The notes: a model not told the origin generated them from the sequence alone. A stretch of DNA of 64,000 nt from DASUPK01 sp963815665 (GCA_963815665.1 CAWFHN010000013.1:310001-374000), one strand, 5' to 3'. Positions 9,181 through 18,190 are shown, counted from the first letter of the stretch. Program-made: numbers and translations.

Positions 9181-9645
9181 ATGCTCCTGGCCACGTTCCA
9201 GGTCGGCATCATCTTCATCATCGTCGCGCTGATCGCGCTGCCCGTCGGAGCGATCGTCTTCGCGCGTGGGGCGGGTGGTGCCCTCAAGCAGATCGGCAAG
9301 GGTCCGCTCTCGATGGAGCAGGACTTTCCGCAGAGCTCCGGCGGTGCGACACAGGCGGTCTCCGCCGAGGTGCGCGAGGAGGAGATCCGCCAGATGGTCC
9401 AGGCGCGCTCTGACCGCGGTGTGGCCAAGGGCCGCAAGGCCCTCGACGTCGACGCCGAGGTGGAGAAGCTGCTCGCCTCCGGACCCGGGGGGCCCGGCCT
9501 GGGGGGCGACAGGTCACTCCGCGAGGAGGTCCGGCAGCTGGTCGTGGCGCGCAACGAGCGCCGGCAGCGCCAGGGGAAGAAGCCCCTCGACGTCGATCGC
9601 GAGATCGAGCGCCAGCTCAGTGAACTGGAGAACCTCGGCCAATAA
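9181..9645 (+). CDS. Single-span membrane protein with two internal repeats, function unknown
   Basis: 154 residues, not assigned to a named family. An N-terminal membrane helix (about 5-28, FQVGIIFIIVALIALPVGAI) is followed by a short linker and two charged helical repeats of about 35 residues. The first has EEEIRQMVQAR and GRKALDVDAEVEKLL; the second has REEVRQLVVARNERR and GKKPLDVDREIERQL. The duplication of the R-E-E-x-[IV]-R-Q-[ML]-V pattern and of the LDVD-E motif is clear. The soluble part is likely cytoplasmic, though orientation is inference. The next gene starts 1 nt after the stop, so they are probably co-transcribed. Confidence 0.75.
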   Translation: MLLATFQVGIIFIIVALIALPVGAIVFARGAGGALKQIGKGPLSMEQDFPQSSGGATQAVSAEVREEEIRQMVQARSDRGVAKGRKALDVDAEVEKLLASGPGGPGLGGDRSLREEVRQLVVARNERRQRQGKKPLDVDREIERQLSELENLGQ

Positions 9646-9646
9646 G

Positions 9647-9997
9647 ATGGCGCGCGTGGAGGCCAGCGACGCAGAGAGCCGGGTCATGGAGCTGGAGGAG
9701 ATCACCGATGTCCCCGGCACCTATTTCAACCCGCAGACCGAGGTGGTCGTCGTCGTCGACGACTCGGCCTCGATCGACCAGGAGGTCTTCAACATGGAGG
9801 CCTTCGAGGGCGCGAACTGGGTGCGCATCTCCGACGAGGTGCCGGTCGACGAGGAGAACCGCGACAAGCTGCTCGAGGACTTCCAGACGCACTACCACCC
9901 GGGCTCGGGCGGATCGGTCTCCGAGACTGCCCTCGAGCAGGGCGACGAGGAGCTCGACGAGGACGAGGAAGGCCAGGACCCGGGCCGCGAGGACTAG
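9647..9997 (+). CDS. Acidic hypothetical protein
   Basis: 116 residues, unrecognised. The N-terminal two thirds looks folded (ELEEITDVPGTYF, EVVVVVDDSASID, NWVRISDEVP). The last 25 residues are almost all Glu, Asp, Gly and Gln and are probably disordered. There are no membrane segments. ATG at 9647 follows the preceding stop by 1 nt; GTG at 9656 is another possible start. Its position between a small membrane protein and a DUF3224 protein suggests a three-gene unit, with no functional clue. Confidence 0.6.
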   Translation: MARVEASDAESRVMELEEITDVPGTYFNPQTEVVVVVDDSASIDQEVFNMEAFEGANWVRISDEVPVDEENRDKLLEDFQTHYHPGSGGSVSETALEQGDEELDEDEEGQDPGRED

Positions 9998-10001
9998 AGG
10001 C

Positions 10002-10388
10002 TTGCACGCCTCGGCGCCCTTCACCAACGACCGCTACGACGAGGAGCCCTACGCGGAGGCGGAGGGGACCGAGCTCAGCCGGGTCCACATCTCGAGGACG
10101 TTCAGCGGCGACCTGGAGGGCGAGAGCACGGCTGAGCTGATGATGGCCAAGTCCGAGGGCGGCGGGGGATACATCGGCCACGACCGGATCACCGGGACGC
10201 TGGGCGGCAGGTCAGGGAGCTTCGTCTTTCAGCACGGCGGGATCATGGGCCCGAAGGGCATCTCCAACACGGGTACGGTCGTGCCAGGGACCGGCACCGG
10301 GGAGCTCGAGGGGATCAGCGGCGAAGGAACGATGCTTGCCGACGATGAGGGCAACCACACCCTCACGCTCACCTACGAGCTGGGCTGA
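10002..10388 (+). CDS. DUF3224-family protein
   Basis: 128 residues matching the DUF3224 pattern of a small beta-barrel: SRVHISRTFSGDLEGES, then GYIGHDRITGTLGGRSGSF, FQHGGIM, and a Gly-rich GTGTGELEGISGEG ending in a LTYEL strand. The family is widespread in actinobacteria and sometimes stands alone; no reaction is established. The start is placed at TTG 10002 because the homologous region begins almost immediately. It ends 3 bp before the convergent exchanger gene. Confidence 0.7.
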   Translation: MHASAPFTNDRYDEEPYAEAEGTELSRVHISRTFSGDLEGESTAELMMAKSEGGGGYIGHDRITGTLGGRSGSFVFQHGGIMGPKGISNTGTVVPGTGTGELEGISGEGTMLADDEGNHTLTLTYELG

Positions 10389-10391
10389 GGC

Positions 10392-11388
10392 CTACACCGC
10401 GACCACGACGATGAACGTCGCGTAGAGCGCGATCCAGGCGAGCACCGGCGGCAGCTCGAAGCGGTCCCGCAGTCGAAGCGCCCAATAGGCGATCACCCCG
10501 CCCGCCAGCCCCAGCGCGATGGACACGGCGGCGTTTCCGGTCAGGTCCCAGTCCGTGAAGACCAGGCCGATACCCATCGGAATCGTCGACTGGAAAACCA
10601 TGGCGCCGGTGATGTTCCCGAGCGCGAGCGAGTCCTTTCCCTCGCGGACCCAGAAGAAGCTGTTCACCTTCTCCGGGAGCTCCGTGGCGAGCGGGGCCAG
10701 GATCAAGGAGAGGACGATCGCCTCGACACCGAGGTCCCCGGCCACGTTGAGCAGCTCCTCCACGAACAGGTGGGCGCCGCCCACCATCGCCGCGAGTCCG
10801 ATCAGGAACTGGGCCACGGCTGTCGCCATTCTCGGCTCGGCCGCCCGCCCCGCGCCTGCCTCGCGCCAGGATCAGCGGATTGAGGGTCTCCTTCGGCTGC
10901 GCCTCGCCCCCCTGGTGCAGCGTGAGCCACACGTAGACCGGATACGAGGCGATGAAGGCGAATCCGGCGGGGACCTTCAGCCCGCTCGGAGCGCCGAGGC
11001 CCAATCCGAGTCCCAGCGCAAAGAAGACCAGGAAAAAGGCGAGATCCCGGTCCAGGGTTGAGACGTTGGCGCGCAGGAAGATGCCCTGGGGTCGCTGGCG
11101 CCGGTAGACGTAGGCGGTGAGACCGACGAGTCCCATCGCGAGGGTTGCCAGCAGAAAGGGAGCACCCACAATCGCGCCGACTGCGACGTCCTGGTTCTTC
11201 GTCCCTTCGATCAGGGCCACGACCGCGATCAGCGTCTCCGGCATCGCCGTCCCGACGGCCGCCAGCAGGCTTCCCACCGCCCCCTCCCCCAGCTCCAGGC
11301 GATGGCCGATCCACTCCACCCCGTTTGTGAACAGCAGAGCGCCCGCGAGGATGACTGCGAAGCTCGCGATCAGGAGGACGAAGTGCAT
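10392..11388 (-). pseudogene. Sodium/calcium exchanger family (YrbG-like), interrupted by one frameshift
   Basis: Membrane cation exchanger of the CaCA superfamily, about 331 residues after repair. The N-terminal half carries alpha-repeat 1 (GTAMPETLIAVVALIEGT). The C-terminal half, in another frame, carries alpha-repeat 2 (LAPLATELPEKVNSFFW). The join is between about 10830 and 10875, in a GC-rich cytoplasmic loop; one extra base there explains the shift. Both halves look otherwise intact, so this may be a sequencing error. It starts 10 nt after the stop of the upstream Ca2+/H+ antiporter, probably one operon. Confidence 0.8.
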
Positions 11389-11398
11389 CGGGGGCGAC

Positions 11399-12547
11399 CT
11401 AGGCGTAGCCGAAGGCCAGCGCCACCACCACATAGACCAAGAGAAGCTGGAGGCCCTCGTACCAGGTCGATTCGCCCTCCTGGGTGACCTGGTTGGCGAT
11501 GATCGCCGCGATCGCCAGGGCCGCCAGCTCGAGTCCGTTGAAGACCAGCGGCATCGGGGCCGGCCCGAGCACGAACGAGACGAGAACCAGCACCGGAGCG
11601 ACGAAGAGGGCGACCTGGGCGCTCGAGCCGATGGCGATGTTGATCGCGAGGCTCATCTTGTTCTTGTAGGCGACCAGCACCGCCACCCAGTGCTCGGCGG
11701 CGTTGCCGACGATGGCCACCACGATCGCGCCGATGAAGAACTCGGAGAGCCCGATCGCCTGGGAGGTCTCCTCGATCGAGCCGACCAGGATCTCGGAGAG
11801 GAGGCCCACGAGCGCTCCCGAGATCGCAAGGGCCAGCACGGATCTCCCCGTGCTCCAGTCGCCGCGGTCCTCGGTGGTGGACTCCTCCTCGTGGGGGTTG
11901 AAGAGCGCCGCGTGGGTCCGCAGCGAGAAGAGCAGGCCGGCCGCGTAGGAGAGGATCAGGACGCAGGCGACGGCGAGGGAGAGGTGCTCGAGCGTGCTTC
12001 CGTAATCCACCCGCGCGTCTCCCGGGTGTGGGAGCCCATTGCCCTCGACGAGGGCGAAGACGCCGGGCATGATCAGCGCGGCCACCGCCAGCAGCAGCAT
12101 CGTCGACTGGGCGCTCGCGGCCGTCTGTCCGAACTTCTGGACCTTTCGCGTCCGCCCGCCACTGAGGCCACCGACCAGCATCGCCGCGCCCATGACCAGC
12201 AGGATGTTGCCGAGGATCGATCCGATCAGCGAGGCCTTGACGACCTCGTGCAGGCCCTTGCCAAGCGCAAAGAGGGCGATGATCAGCTCCGGCGCGTTGC
12301 CGAACGTCACGTTGAGCAGCCCGCCGACCACGTTGCCCGAGCGCTCGGCGAGCTCCTCCGTGGCCCTCCCCATCATCGCCGCCGGCGGGATCAGAGCCAC
12401 CGCCGAGACGAAGAAGACGACCGTTGCCGAGACGTCGGCGACGTCGACGATCACCGCTGCCGGGATCAGTGGCGCGAGGAAATAGGGCCAGCTGTCGGGC
12501 CCGAGAAGCCGCCGCTTCCCGGGCGACGGGGATGTGGGCTCCGGCAT
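11399..12547 (-). CDS. Calcium/proton antiporter (CaxA/ChaA type)
   Basis: 382-residue CaCA-superfamily exchanger that would expel Ca2+ in exchange for H+. It has about 11 membrane helices. The two inverted alpha-repeats carry the CAX signatures GNAPELIIALFAL (83-95) and GNAAEHWVAVLVA (about 255), each with the Glu needed for cation binding. An acidic cytoplasmic loop (NPHEEESTTEDRGDW) separates the halves, as in CAX proteins. ATG start with TAAGCT 6 nt upstream, suggesting a leaderless mRNA. The next gene is a second, YrbG-like exchanger. Confidence 0.92.
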   Translation of the reverse strand: MPEPTSPSPGKRRLLGPDSWPYFLAPLIPAAVIVDVADVSATVVFFVSAVALIPPAAMMGRATEELAERSGNVVGGLLNVTFGNAPELIIALFALGKGLHEVVKASLIGSILGNILLVMGAAMLVGGLSGGRTRKVQKFGQTAASAQSTMLLLAVAALIMPGVFALVEGNGLPHPGDARVDYGSTLEHLSLAVACVLILSYAAGLLFSLRTHAALFNPHEEESTTEDRGDWSTGRSVLALAISGALVGLLSEILVGSIEETSQAIGLSEFFIGAIVVAIVGNAAEHWVAVLVAYKNKMSLAINIAIGSSAQVALFVAPVLVLVSFVLGPAPMPLVFNGLELAALAIAAIIANQVTQEGESTWYEGLQLLLVYVVVALAFGYA

Positions 12548-12553
12548 GGGAGG

Positions 12554-12559
12554 AGCTTA
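12554..12559 (-). promoter_or_regulatory. -10-like box TAAGCT, leaderless arrangement
   Basis: TAAGCT on the minus strand ends 6 nt before the ATG of the Ca2+/H+ antiporter, in the 17-bp gap after the lipoprotein gene. Confidence 0.45.
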
Positions 12560-12564
12560 GGCGG

Positions 12565-13632
12565 CTACTGGGCGAGCAGGTTGGCGCATTGCTGCAGTGC
12601 CGCCTGGCCCGAGGCCTGCGAGAGGCACTGCTGATAGGCCTGCGTGGCCGAAGCGCTCGGCGCCTTGGTGGACCCACCCGACTCGGGCAGTGCGCCGCTG
12701 GTCCCGAGGCCGCCCCGGAGCGCATTGCCCAGCTGCCCCTGATTGATCCCGAGCTTCTGGAAGAGGCTGCTCAGCGGCTGGGCGTTCGCCGGAGCCTGGA
12801 TCGTCTCGGGCTTGTTGACGTCCGCGAAGTTGAGCTGGAAGTCGATGCTGAGCGAGTCCGGTCCTCCGGGAGTGCCGGCGGGCGGCTTCAGGTCGGCGCT
12901 CACCTGGAACCGGCGAAGAAGCTTGTCGTCCTCGCCCGTGTTCACGTCGATGTCGCCCGACTGGATGACGTCGTTGAGCCGGTTCAGCTGGTCGGTGTTG
13001 ACGTTGCCCACGGCGTTCCCGGCCTTGGCGGCGATCGCCTTCAGGTCCTCGACCAGCTTGGGGACGTTCGCGGTCCCGGAGATGTGAATCGTCTTCGTGC
13101 CCTCGACGTCCTGGGTGCCTTTGTTCTTCAGGTACGAGAGCCAGTTGGCCGGGCTGATGTTGAGCGCCCCCAGCAGGCTGCCCGACTTGCCCGTCCTCTT
13201 CTGCCCCTGGAGCTGGGCATAGGTAGAGGTGAACTCGTCGTAGAGCTGTTGCGGCACCGCATATTTGGTCCCCTGGTAGCTGACGAAGGCCGCATCCCCG
13301 GTGGACGTCAGGCCGCCGGCGCCCGAGAAGCTCTGCGAGCCGCCCGAGCCGTTGAGCGAGGCATCGATGTCGAACTCGGGGAACTGACCGTTCGGCCGGC
13401 TCTGGAATCGCCCACCCAGCTTCACCTCGATGTTCCCGGGGTTGTCCCCGCCGGAGGTCTCGATCCTGAAGTCAAGGTCGAAGGTGCCGCTCTGGATGCT
13501 CGTCGGGTTGCTGAAGGTCTGGTTGAGGACCTGCTGCGGGTCCTCGTTGTTGCCCCCACCGCCGCAGGCGGCGAGGAGCAGCGCGGACGCGAGCGCGATT
13601 GCGAGAACGACTGGGGCGCGGCTCCTGCTCAA
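12565..13632 (-). CDS. Secreted lipoprotein, function unknown
   Basis: 355 residues. Lipoprotein signal peptide (VVLAIALASALLLAAC) with the lipobox Cys near residue 20, then a Gly/Asn linker. The mature part alternates beta-strands (GTFDLDFRIETSG, IEVKLGGRFQ, FDIDASLNG, DAAFVSYQGTKYAV) with a helical stretch, reminiscent of LppX/LprG-like lipid-binding folds; I do not claim membership. The C-terminus is Ala/Gln-rich with two Cys. The TTG start at 13632 is chosen because it places the n-region directly before the hydrophobic core and follows an AGGAAG. Divergent from the cyclase gene. Confidence 0.75.
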   Translation of the reverse strand: MSRSRAPVVLAIALASALLLAACGGGGNNEDPQQVLNQTFSNPTSIQSGTFDLDFRIETSGGDNPGNIEVKLGGRFQSRPNGQFPEFDIDASLNGSGGSQSFSGAGGLTSTGDAAFVSYQGTKYAVPQQLYDEFTSTYAQLQGQKRTGKSGSLLGALNISPANWLSYLKNKGTQDVEGTKTIHISGTANVPKLVEDLKAIAAKAGNAVGNVNTDQLNRLNDVIQSGDIDVNTGEDDKLLRRFQVSADLKPPAGTPGGPDSLSIDFQLNFADVNKPETIQAPANAQPLSSLFQKLGINQGQLGNALRGGLGTSGALPESGGSTKAPSASATQAYQQCLSQASGQAALQQCANLLAQ

Positions 13633-13651
13633 GGGACTCTTCCTCTCCGGC

Positions 13652-13677
13652 GGTACAGCGGCGCCGCAGGGTACAGC
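13652..13677. repeat. Direct repeat GGTACAGC x2, 18 bp apart
   Basis: GGTACAGC at 13652-13659 and 13670-13677 in the 100-bp divergent region between the lipoprotein and cyclase genes. Possibly a regulator site; chance is not excluded. Confidence 0.25.
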
Positions 13678-13719
13678 ACGCCCTGGGGCCGGTTTTTCTT
13701 CGTGGGACGGCGCTCCCCC

Positions 13720-13725
13720 TATCCT
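13720..13725 (+). promoter_or_regulatory. -10-like box TATCCT, leaderless arrangement
   Basis: TATCCT ends 7 nt before the ATG of the cyclase gene at 13733; there is no Shine-Dalgarno between. Confidence 0.45.
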
Positions 13726-13732
13726 CGTTTCG

Positions 13733-16700
13733 ATGGAGGGGAGGAGAGCCTGCCCGACCTGCGCAGCCGACAACCCCGAGCGGGCGCGCTTCTGCATGTC
13801 ATGCGGCGCCGAGCTCTCCCCCAAGTGCCCCGGCTGCGGCGCGGATAACCCGGCGGGCGCCAAGTTCTGCATCGAGTGCGGGACGGCCCTCTCCCCCGCC
13901 GCCGGACCCTCGGCGTCTCCCTCCGAGGCCCCGCCCGAGGAGCGGCGCCAGGCGACGGTGCTGTTCGCCGACCTCTCCGGTTACACGGCGGCGGCCGAGC
14001 GCATGGACCCGGAGGCCGTGAAGGCGCTCGTCGACCGCACGCTTCGGGTTCTGGGCGAGGAGATCGAGCGTTTCGGCGGGTCGATCGACAAGTTCATCGG
14101 CGACAACGTGATGGGCGTCTTCGGTGCCCCCGTGGCCCACGAGGACGATCCCGAGAGGGCCGTCCGCGCCGGCCTCGCCATGCAGGACGCCATGCAGGAC
14201 GCGAACCGCCAGAGCCGCGACAAGTACGAGGTGGGCTTCTCGCTCCGGGTCGGGATCAACTCCGGTGAGGTGATGGCGGGCGCGCTCGGCGACCGCTACA
14301 CGGTGATGGGCGACGCGGTCAACGTCGCCGCGCGGCTCCAGGCAGCCGGGCGACCCGACAGCGTGACCGTCGGCGAATCGACCTACCGCGCCAGCCGCGA
14401 GGCGATCACCTACGAGCGGCTCGAGCCGCTCACCCTGAAGGGCAAGGAGGAGCCGGTGCCCGCCTGGGAGGCGACCGCGGCCCTCGCAAAGCCGAGCCGG
14501 GGCGCCGGCCGCGCGCGGACGCCGCTGATCGGCCGCGAGGAGGAGGCGAGCCTGCTCAAGTCGCTCGTCGAGCGGGTCGAGCGCGAGGGACGCCCGCACC
14601 TCGTCACCGTGATCGGCCAGGCCGGCGTCGGCAAGTCGAGGCTGCTCCGGGAGCTGATGTCGAACCTCGCGGAGTCCGACGAGCCCCCCACGATCAGACG
14701 AGGACAATGCCCGCCGTACGGAGCCGGGATCGCGTACTGGGCGCTGGCCGAGGTGCTGAACGACGAGTTCGAGATCCGCGACACCGATACCCCCGAGGCC
14801 GCCTGGGAGAAGCTTCGCTCCGGCGTGACCGAGCTGATGAGCGAGCTCGGAGACGAGCCGGCCGGCGAGCGCAACGCCGCCCTGCTGGCGATCCCGCTGG
14901 GCCTGGAGCCTCCCGACGACCTGCAGCAGGCCGAGCCCGATCCTCAGCGGATGCGCGAGGCGCTCTTCTCGGCCGCCCGTGCGGCGGTCGAGGCGATCGC
15001 CCACCGCCGGACCCTGGTCCTCGCGATCGACGACATCCACTGGGCGGATGAGGGAATGCTCGACCTGATCGACCACCTGACGCGCTGGGTACGCGCCCCG
15101 CTCCTGCTCGTTTGCCTGACCCGCGACGAGCTGCTCGAGCGGCGGCCCGGCTGGGGTGGCGGGCGGCGCAACGCCACCACGATCTCCCTGGAGCCCCTGA
15201 CCGATGTCGAGACCCGCGAGCTGGTTGCTGCCCTGATGCCGAGCTCGGGGAATGGGACCGGTGACGTGGTGCCGCAGGTCGCCGAGCGCTCCGGCGGCAA
15301 CCCCCTCTTCGCGGAGGAGATGGTCAACCGCCTCCTCGAGGAGGAGACGGCAGAGGCGGACGCCCTGCCCGGCACGGTCCAGTCCCTGCTCGCCGCACGC
15401 CTCGACTCACTCGACCGCCTGGAGCGACGCCTGCTCCAGTCCGCCTCGGTGGTCGGCCAGACGTTCTGGGAGGGTGCGCTGGTCCCGACCGCCGCCGAGG
15501 AGGGCCTCGATCTCGGCCGGACCCTCGCCAACCTGGAGGAGAAGGACCTGCTCGCGCCGAGCCCGAGCAGCCGGCTCGCCGGAGAGCGGGAGTACGCCTT
15601 CAAGCACGTCCTGATCCGCGACGTCGCCTATTCGATGCTGCCGAAGTCGGTGCGCTGCCGGAAGCACGTCGAGGTGGCCGAGTTCATCCGCGACCGGGCG
15701 GGAGAGCGGATCGACGGCGTCATCGGCCTGATCGCGGAGCATTTCGCCCGCGCCGCGGCCCTCGGGTCCGAGGCCGGCATGGATCGTGACGCGCTCGCCG
15801 CGCTGCAGAGCCAGGCGCTCGAGTCACTCGAGGTCGCCGGCGACGCGGCCGCGGCCCTCTACTCCAACGCCGAGGCCTTCGACCGCTACACGGCGGCGCT
15901 CGAAATCTCGGAGTCGCTCGACGCGGGCACGGTCGCGCGGATCGGCGAGAAGCAGGGGGACGTCGCCCTGCGGATGGGACGGGTCGATGCCGCGGTCGGG
16001 GTCTGGGAGCGCTGCCTGGACTACCACCGTGCGGAGGAGGACCTGGCACGGGTCGCCGACCTTCACCGCAAGATCGGCGCGGCCCTCTGGCACAAGGGCG
16101 AGCGGCGCGCGTCGATCGACAACTACCAGCGCGGAATCGACCTGCTCAAGGACGGTCCGCCCTGCATCGAGCTGGTTCGCCTCTACGAGGAGGCCGCCTC
16201 CCTGTATATGCACACGGGCGACAACATGCTCGCGATCTACGCGTCCGAGAAGGCGCTCCGCCTGGCCGAGCGCCTCGGCGAGGCTCGCGCCGCCAGCCGG
16301 GCACACGGCATCTTCGGCAGGGTCTTCGGCCGCATCGGCGACTCGGAGAAGGCGCGCGAGAACCTGGAGCGCTCGGTCGCGCTCGCCAGGGAGTCGGACC
16401 GCAGCGAGGCGGTGCGCGCCCTGCTCACGCTCGGCTACCACCTGGAGGTCTCCGAGGCCGACTACACGGGCGCCGCCGAGGCCTATCGGGAGGCGCTCGA
16501 GATCGCGCAGGAGGTCGGAGACCTGCCGTCACAGGTCGAGCTGCACGCTTCCCTCGGCGAGCTGGCGGTCGACGCCGCGGATTGGGATGAGGTCGAGCGC
16601 GCCGCCGAGGCAAGCGCGCGCCTCGCCGAGCGCGAGGGCCTCCACGGCAAGCTCTGCTTCCCGGACGTGATGCGGGGCGTCCTCAGCTGGAGGGCCGGTG

Positions 16701-17272
16701 ACTGGGACGAGGCGGCCAAGTCGTTCCGGCGCGCCCATGAGCTGGGCGAGCAGGTCGGGCGCTCCGAGGTTGCCTTCAACGCCCTCTACTGGCTCGCGAG
16801 CACCCTGCGCGAGAGCGGCGACCTCTCCGCCGCCGAGACCGAGCTCACCCGGGCGCTCGACATCTGCGAGCGTGCCGGCCTGATTGCCCAGTCGGTCGAG
16901 GCGATCTCCGCCCGCGCGGTGGTCCTGGCGCTCGCCGGCCGCACCGATCAGGCTCGAGCGGCCGCGGAGGAGGCTGAGCGGCTCGCCGGGCGCCTTCATT
17001 ACCCGGTCGGCGAGGCGGCCACCTCGGAGGCAACCGCCGCCTGCGCGAAGGATCCCGGGGAAGCGGCCGCCAAGAGCGACGAGGCCCGGCGGAGATGGCA
17101 GGAGCTCGGGCGTCCGCTCGATGCCACCCGCTGCCTGGTCGTTCAGGGCCGCCTGCTGCTCGACAGCGACCCGGACGCCGCCGCGCGCCTGCTCGACGAC
17201 GCCGCCGGGGAGTACGAGGAGCTCGGCGCCCCGGCTCTCGCCGCGCGGGCCCGTGAGCCGGTCGCGGGATAG
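13733..17272 (+). CDS. Class III nucleotidyl cyclase with zinc ribbons, AAA-type ATPase and TPR array
   Basis: 1179-residue cytosolic signalling protein. Two zinc ribbons open it (C7/C10/C21/C24 and C32/C35/C46/C49). The class III cyclase domain (about 72-250) keeps the metal-binding D80 and D124, substrate-selecting K120 and transition-state N197/R201 in GDAVNVAARL, so it should be active, probably making cAMP. A P-loop ATPase follows: Walker A GQAGVGKS at 295-302 and Walker B LVLAIDDIHWAD near 425. From about 640 to the end are TPR-like helical repeats. The architecture matches large LuxR/MalT-like STAND regulators with a cyclase in front. The start is ATG 13733 because the first ribbon begins at once. 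No partner gene is evident. Confidence 0.9.
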   Translation: MEGRRACPTCAADNPERARFCMSCGAELSPKCPGCGADNPAGAKFCIECGTALSPAAGPSASPSEAPPEERRQATVLFADLSGYTAAAERMDPEAVKALVDRTLRVLGEEIERFGGSIDKFIGDNVMGVFGAPVAHEDDPERAVRAGLAMQDAMQDANRQSRDKYEVGFSLRVGINSGEVMAGALGDRYTVMGDAVNVAARLQAAGRPDSVTVGESTYRASREAITYERLEPLTLKGKEEPVPAWEATAALAKPSRGAGRARTPLIGREEEASLLKSLVERVEREGRPHLVTVIGQAGVGKSRLLRELMSNLAESDEPPTIRRGQCPPYGAGIAYWALAEVLNDEFEIRDTDTPEAAWEKLRSGVTELMSELGDEPAGERNAALLAIPLGLEPPDDLQQAEPDPQRMREALFSAARAAVEAIAHRRTLVLAIDDIHWADEGMLDLIDHLTRWVRAPLLLVCLTRDELLERRPGWGGGRRNATTISLEPLTDVETRELVAALMPSSGNGTGDVVPQVAERSGGNPLFAEEMVNRLLEEETAEADALPGTVQSLLAARLDSLDRLERRLLQSASVVGQTFWEGALVPTAAEEGLDLGRTLANLEEKDLLAPSPSSRLAGEREYAFKHVLIRDVAYSMLPKSVRCRKHVEVAEFIRDRAGERIDGVIGLIAEHFARAAALGSEAGMDRDALAALQSQALESLEVAGDAAAALYSNAEAFDRYTAALEISESLDAGTVARIGEKQGDVALRMGRVDAAVGVWERCLDYHRAEEDLARVADLHRKIGAALWHKGERRASIDNYQRGIDLLKDGPPCIELVRLYEEAASLYMHTGDNMLAIYASEKALRLAERLGEARAASRAHGIFGRVFGRIGDSEKARENLERSVALARESDRSEAVRALLTLGYHLEVSEADYTGAAEAYREALEIAQEVGDLPSQVELHASLGELAVDAADWDEVERAAEASARLAEREGLHGKLCFPDVMRGVLSWRAGDWDEAAKSFRRAHELGEQVGRSEVAFNALYWLASTLRESGDLSAAETELTRALDICERAGLIAQSVEAISARAVVLALAGRTDQARAAAEEAERLAGRLHYPVGEAATSEATAACAKDPGEAAAKSDEARRRWQELGRPLDATRCLVVQGRLLLDSDPDAAARLLDDAAGEYEELGAPALAARAREPVAG

Positions 17273-17291
17273 GCGTGGCTTCCCGGCTACA

Positions 17292-17297
17292 TACAAT
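17292..17297 (+). promoter_or_regulatory. -10 box TACAAT, leaderless arrangement
   Basis: TACAAT ends exactly 6 nt before the GTG of the EVE-domain gene, placing the predicted transcript start on the start codon. Confidence 0.5.
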
Positions 17298-17303
17298 CGC
17301 GCC

Positions 17304-17792
17304 GTGACCGCGGACGGCGCCAAGACCTGGATTCTCACCGGTTCGCTGGAGAACTTCCGCATCAACGCCGAGCGCGGCTTCGACGTGATCGGATTCAAGG
17401 AGCGGCGGCGTCGCCAGGCCGAGGAGTTCGAGCCCGGCGACGAGATCGTCTTCTACGTCACCGGCGTCCAGGCGTTCGGCGGCATCGCCCGCGTCCGCTC
17501 GGAGATGTTCGAGGACCGGGAGCGGATCTGGCCGGGGTACAAGGGCAAGAACCCGCCGAAGGGCAAGAGGCGCGAGGAGTATCCATGGCGGGTGGAGGCC
17601 GAGCCGGTGCTGATTCTCCCCGAGGAGGAGTTCCTGCCCGCCGAGCAGCTCGCCACCGAGCTCGAGCACGTCCGCAAGTGGCCGCCGGACCACTGGCACC
17701 TCGCCTTCCAGGGCCAGCTGCGAACGATCGGCGAGGCGGACGCCGAGCTCCTCCGCGAACGCCTGACCACTGCGACAGCAGCCCGCGCGTGA
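17304..17792 (+). CDS. EVE-domain (PUA-like) protein
   Basis: 162 residues forming one EVE domain, a PUA-like fold that binds modified bases in DNA or RNA. The opening pattern TWILTGSLENF, the GDEIVFYVTG strand and GIARVRSEMFEDRERIW match the family; aromatic residues in these strands usually line the base pocket. Stand-alone EVE proteins occur in many bacteria, some near restriction or anti-phage genes, but none are seen here. The start is GTG 17304 directly after a good -10 box. The GTGA overlap with the DUF2203 gene implies coupled translation. Confidence 0.85.
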   Translation: MTADGAKTWILTGSLENFRINAERGFDVIGFKERRRRQAEEFEPGDEIVFYVTGVQAFGGIARVRSEMFEDRERIWPGYKGKNPPKGKRREEYPWRVEAEPVLILPEEEFLPAEQLATELEHVRKWPPDHWHLAFQGQLRTIGEADAELLRERLTTATAARA

Positions 17793-18190
17793 GCGAAGAG
17801 GGCACCGGACTCGTCCACGAGCGCCACTTCACGCGTGAGGAGGCCAACGCGCTGCTCCCGCGGCTGACGGCGATGTTGAGCCGACTGCGGGACGCAAAGG
17901 ACGAGCTCACGGACACCGAGGCCCACGAGGCCCTGTCCGAGGCCGCCCCCGCGAACGGCGGCGGCGATGAGGGGAGGCAGGTCGGCGTCGCCTTCCTCGA
18001 GGTCCGGCGCCTGCTCGAGACGATCGAGCAGTCCGGGATCGTGCTCCGGGACATCGACCGTGGCCTGGTCGACTTTCCCGCGGTGATCGACGCCCGCGAG
18101 GTCTATCTCTGCTGGGAGCTCGGCGAGGACGACGTCGCCTACTGGCACGACATGGAAGCGGGCTACGGTGGCCGCGAGCCGCTCGACTGA
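17789..18190 (+). CDS. DUF2203-family protein
   Basis: 133 residues. The family pattern is clear: RHFTREEANALLPRL at the start, a coiled helical middle, then GIVLRDIDRGLVDFPA and VYLCWELGEDDVAYWHD. Function is unknown. GTG start overlaps the EVE stop by 4 nt, and its C-terminal coding overlaps the start of the next membrane protein by 23 nt, so these three genes form a compact operon. Confidence 0.85.
   Translation: MSEEGTGLVHERHFTREEANALLPRLTAMLSRLRDAKDELTDTEAHEALSEAAPANGGGDEGRQVGVAFLEVRRLLETIEQSGIVLRDIDRGLVDFPAVIDAREVYLCWELGEDDVAYWHDMEAGYGGREPLD

Noticed and set aside
11117..12634. 505-codon plus-strand open frame opposite the Ca2+/H+ antiporter
   Set aside because: His/Arg/Asp-rich shadow without recognisable domains; the antiporter frame carries both alpha-repeats.
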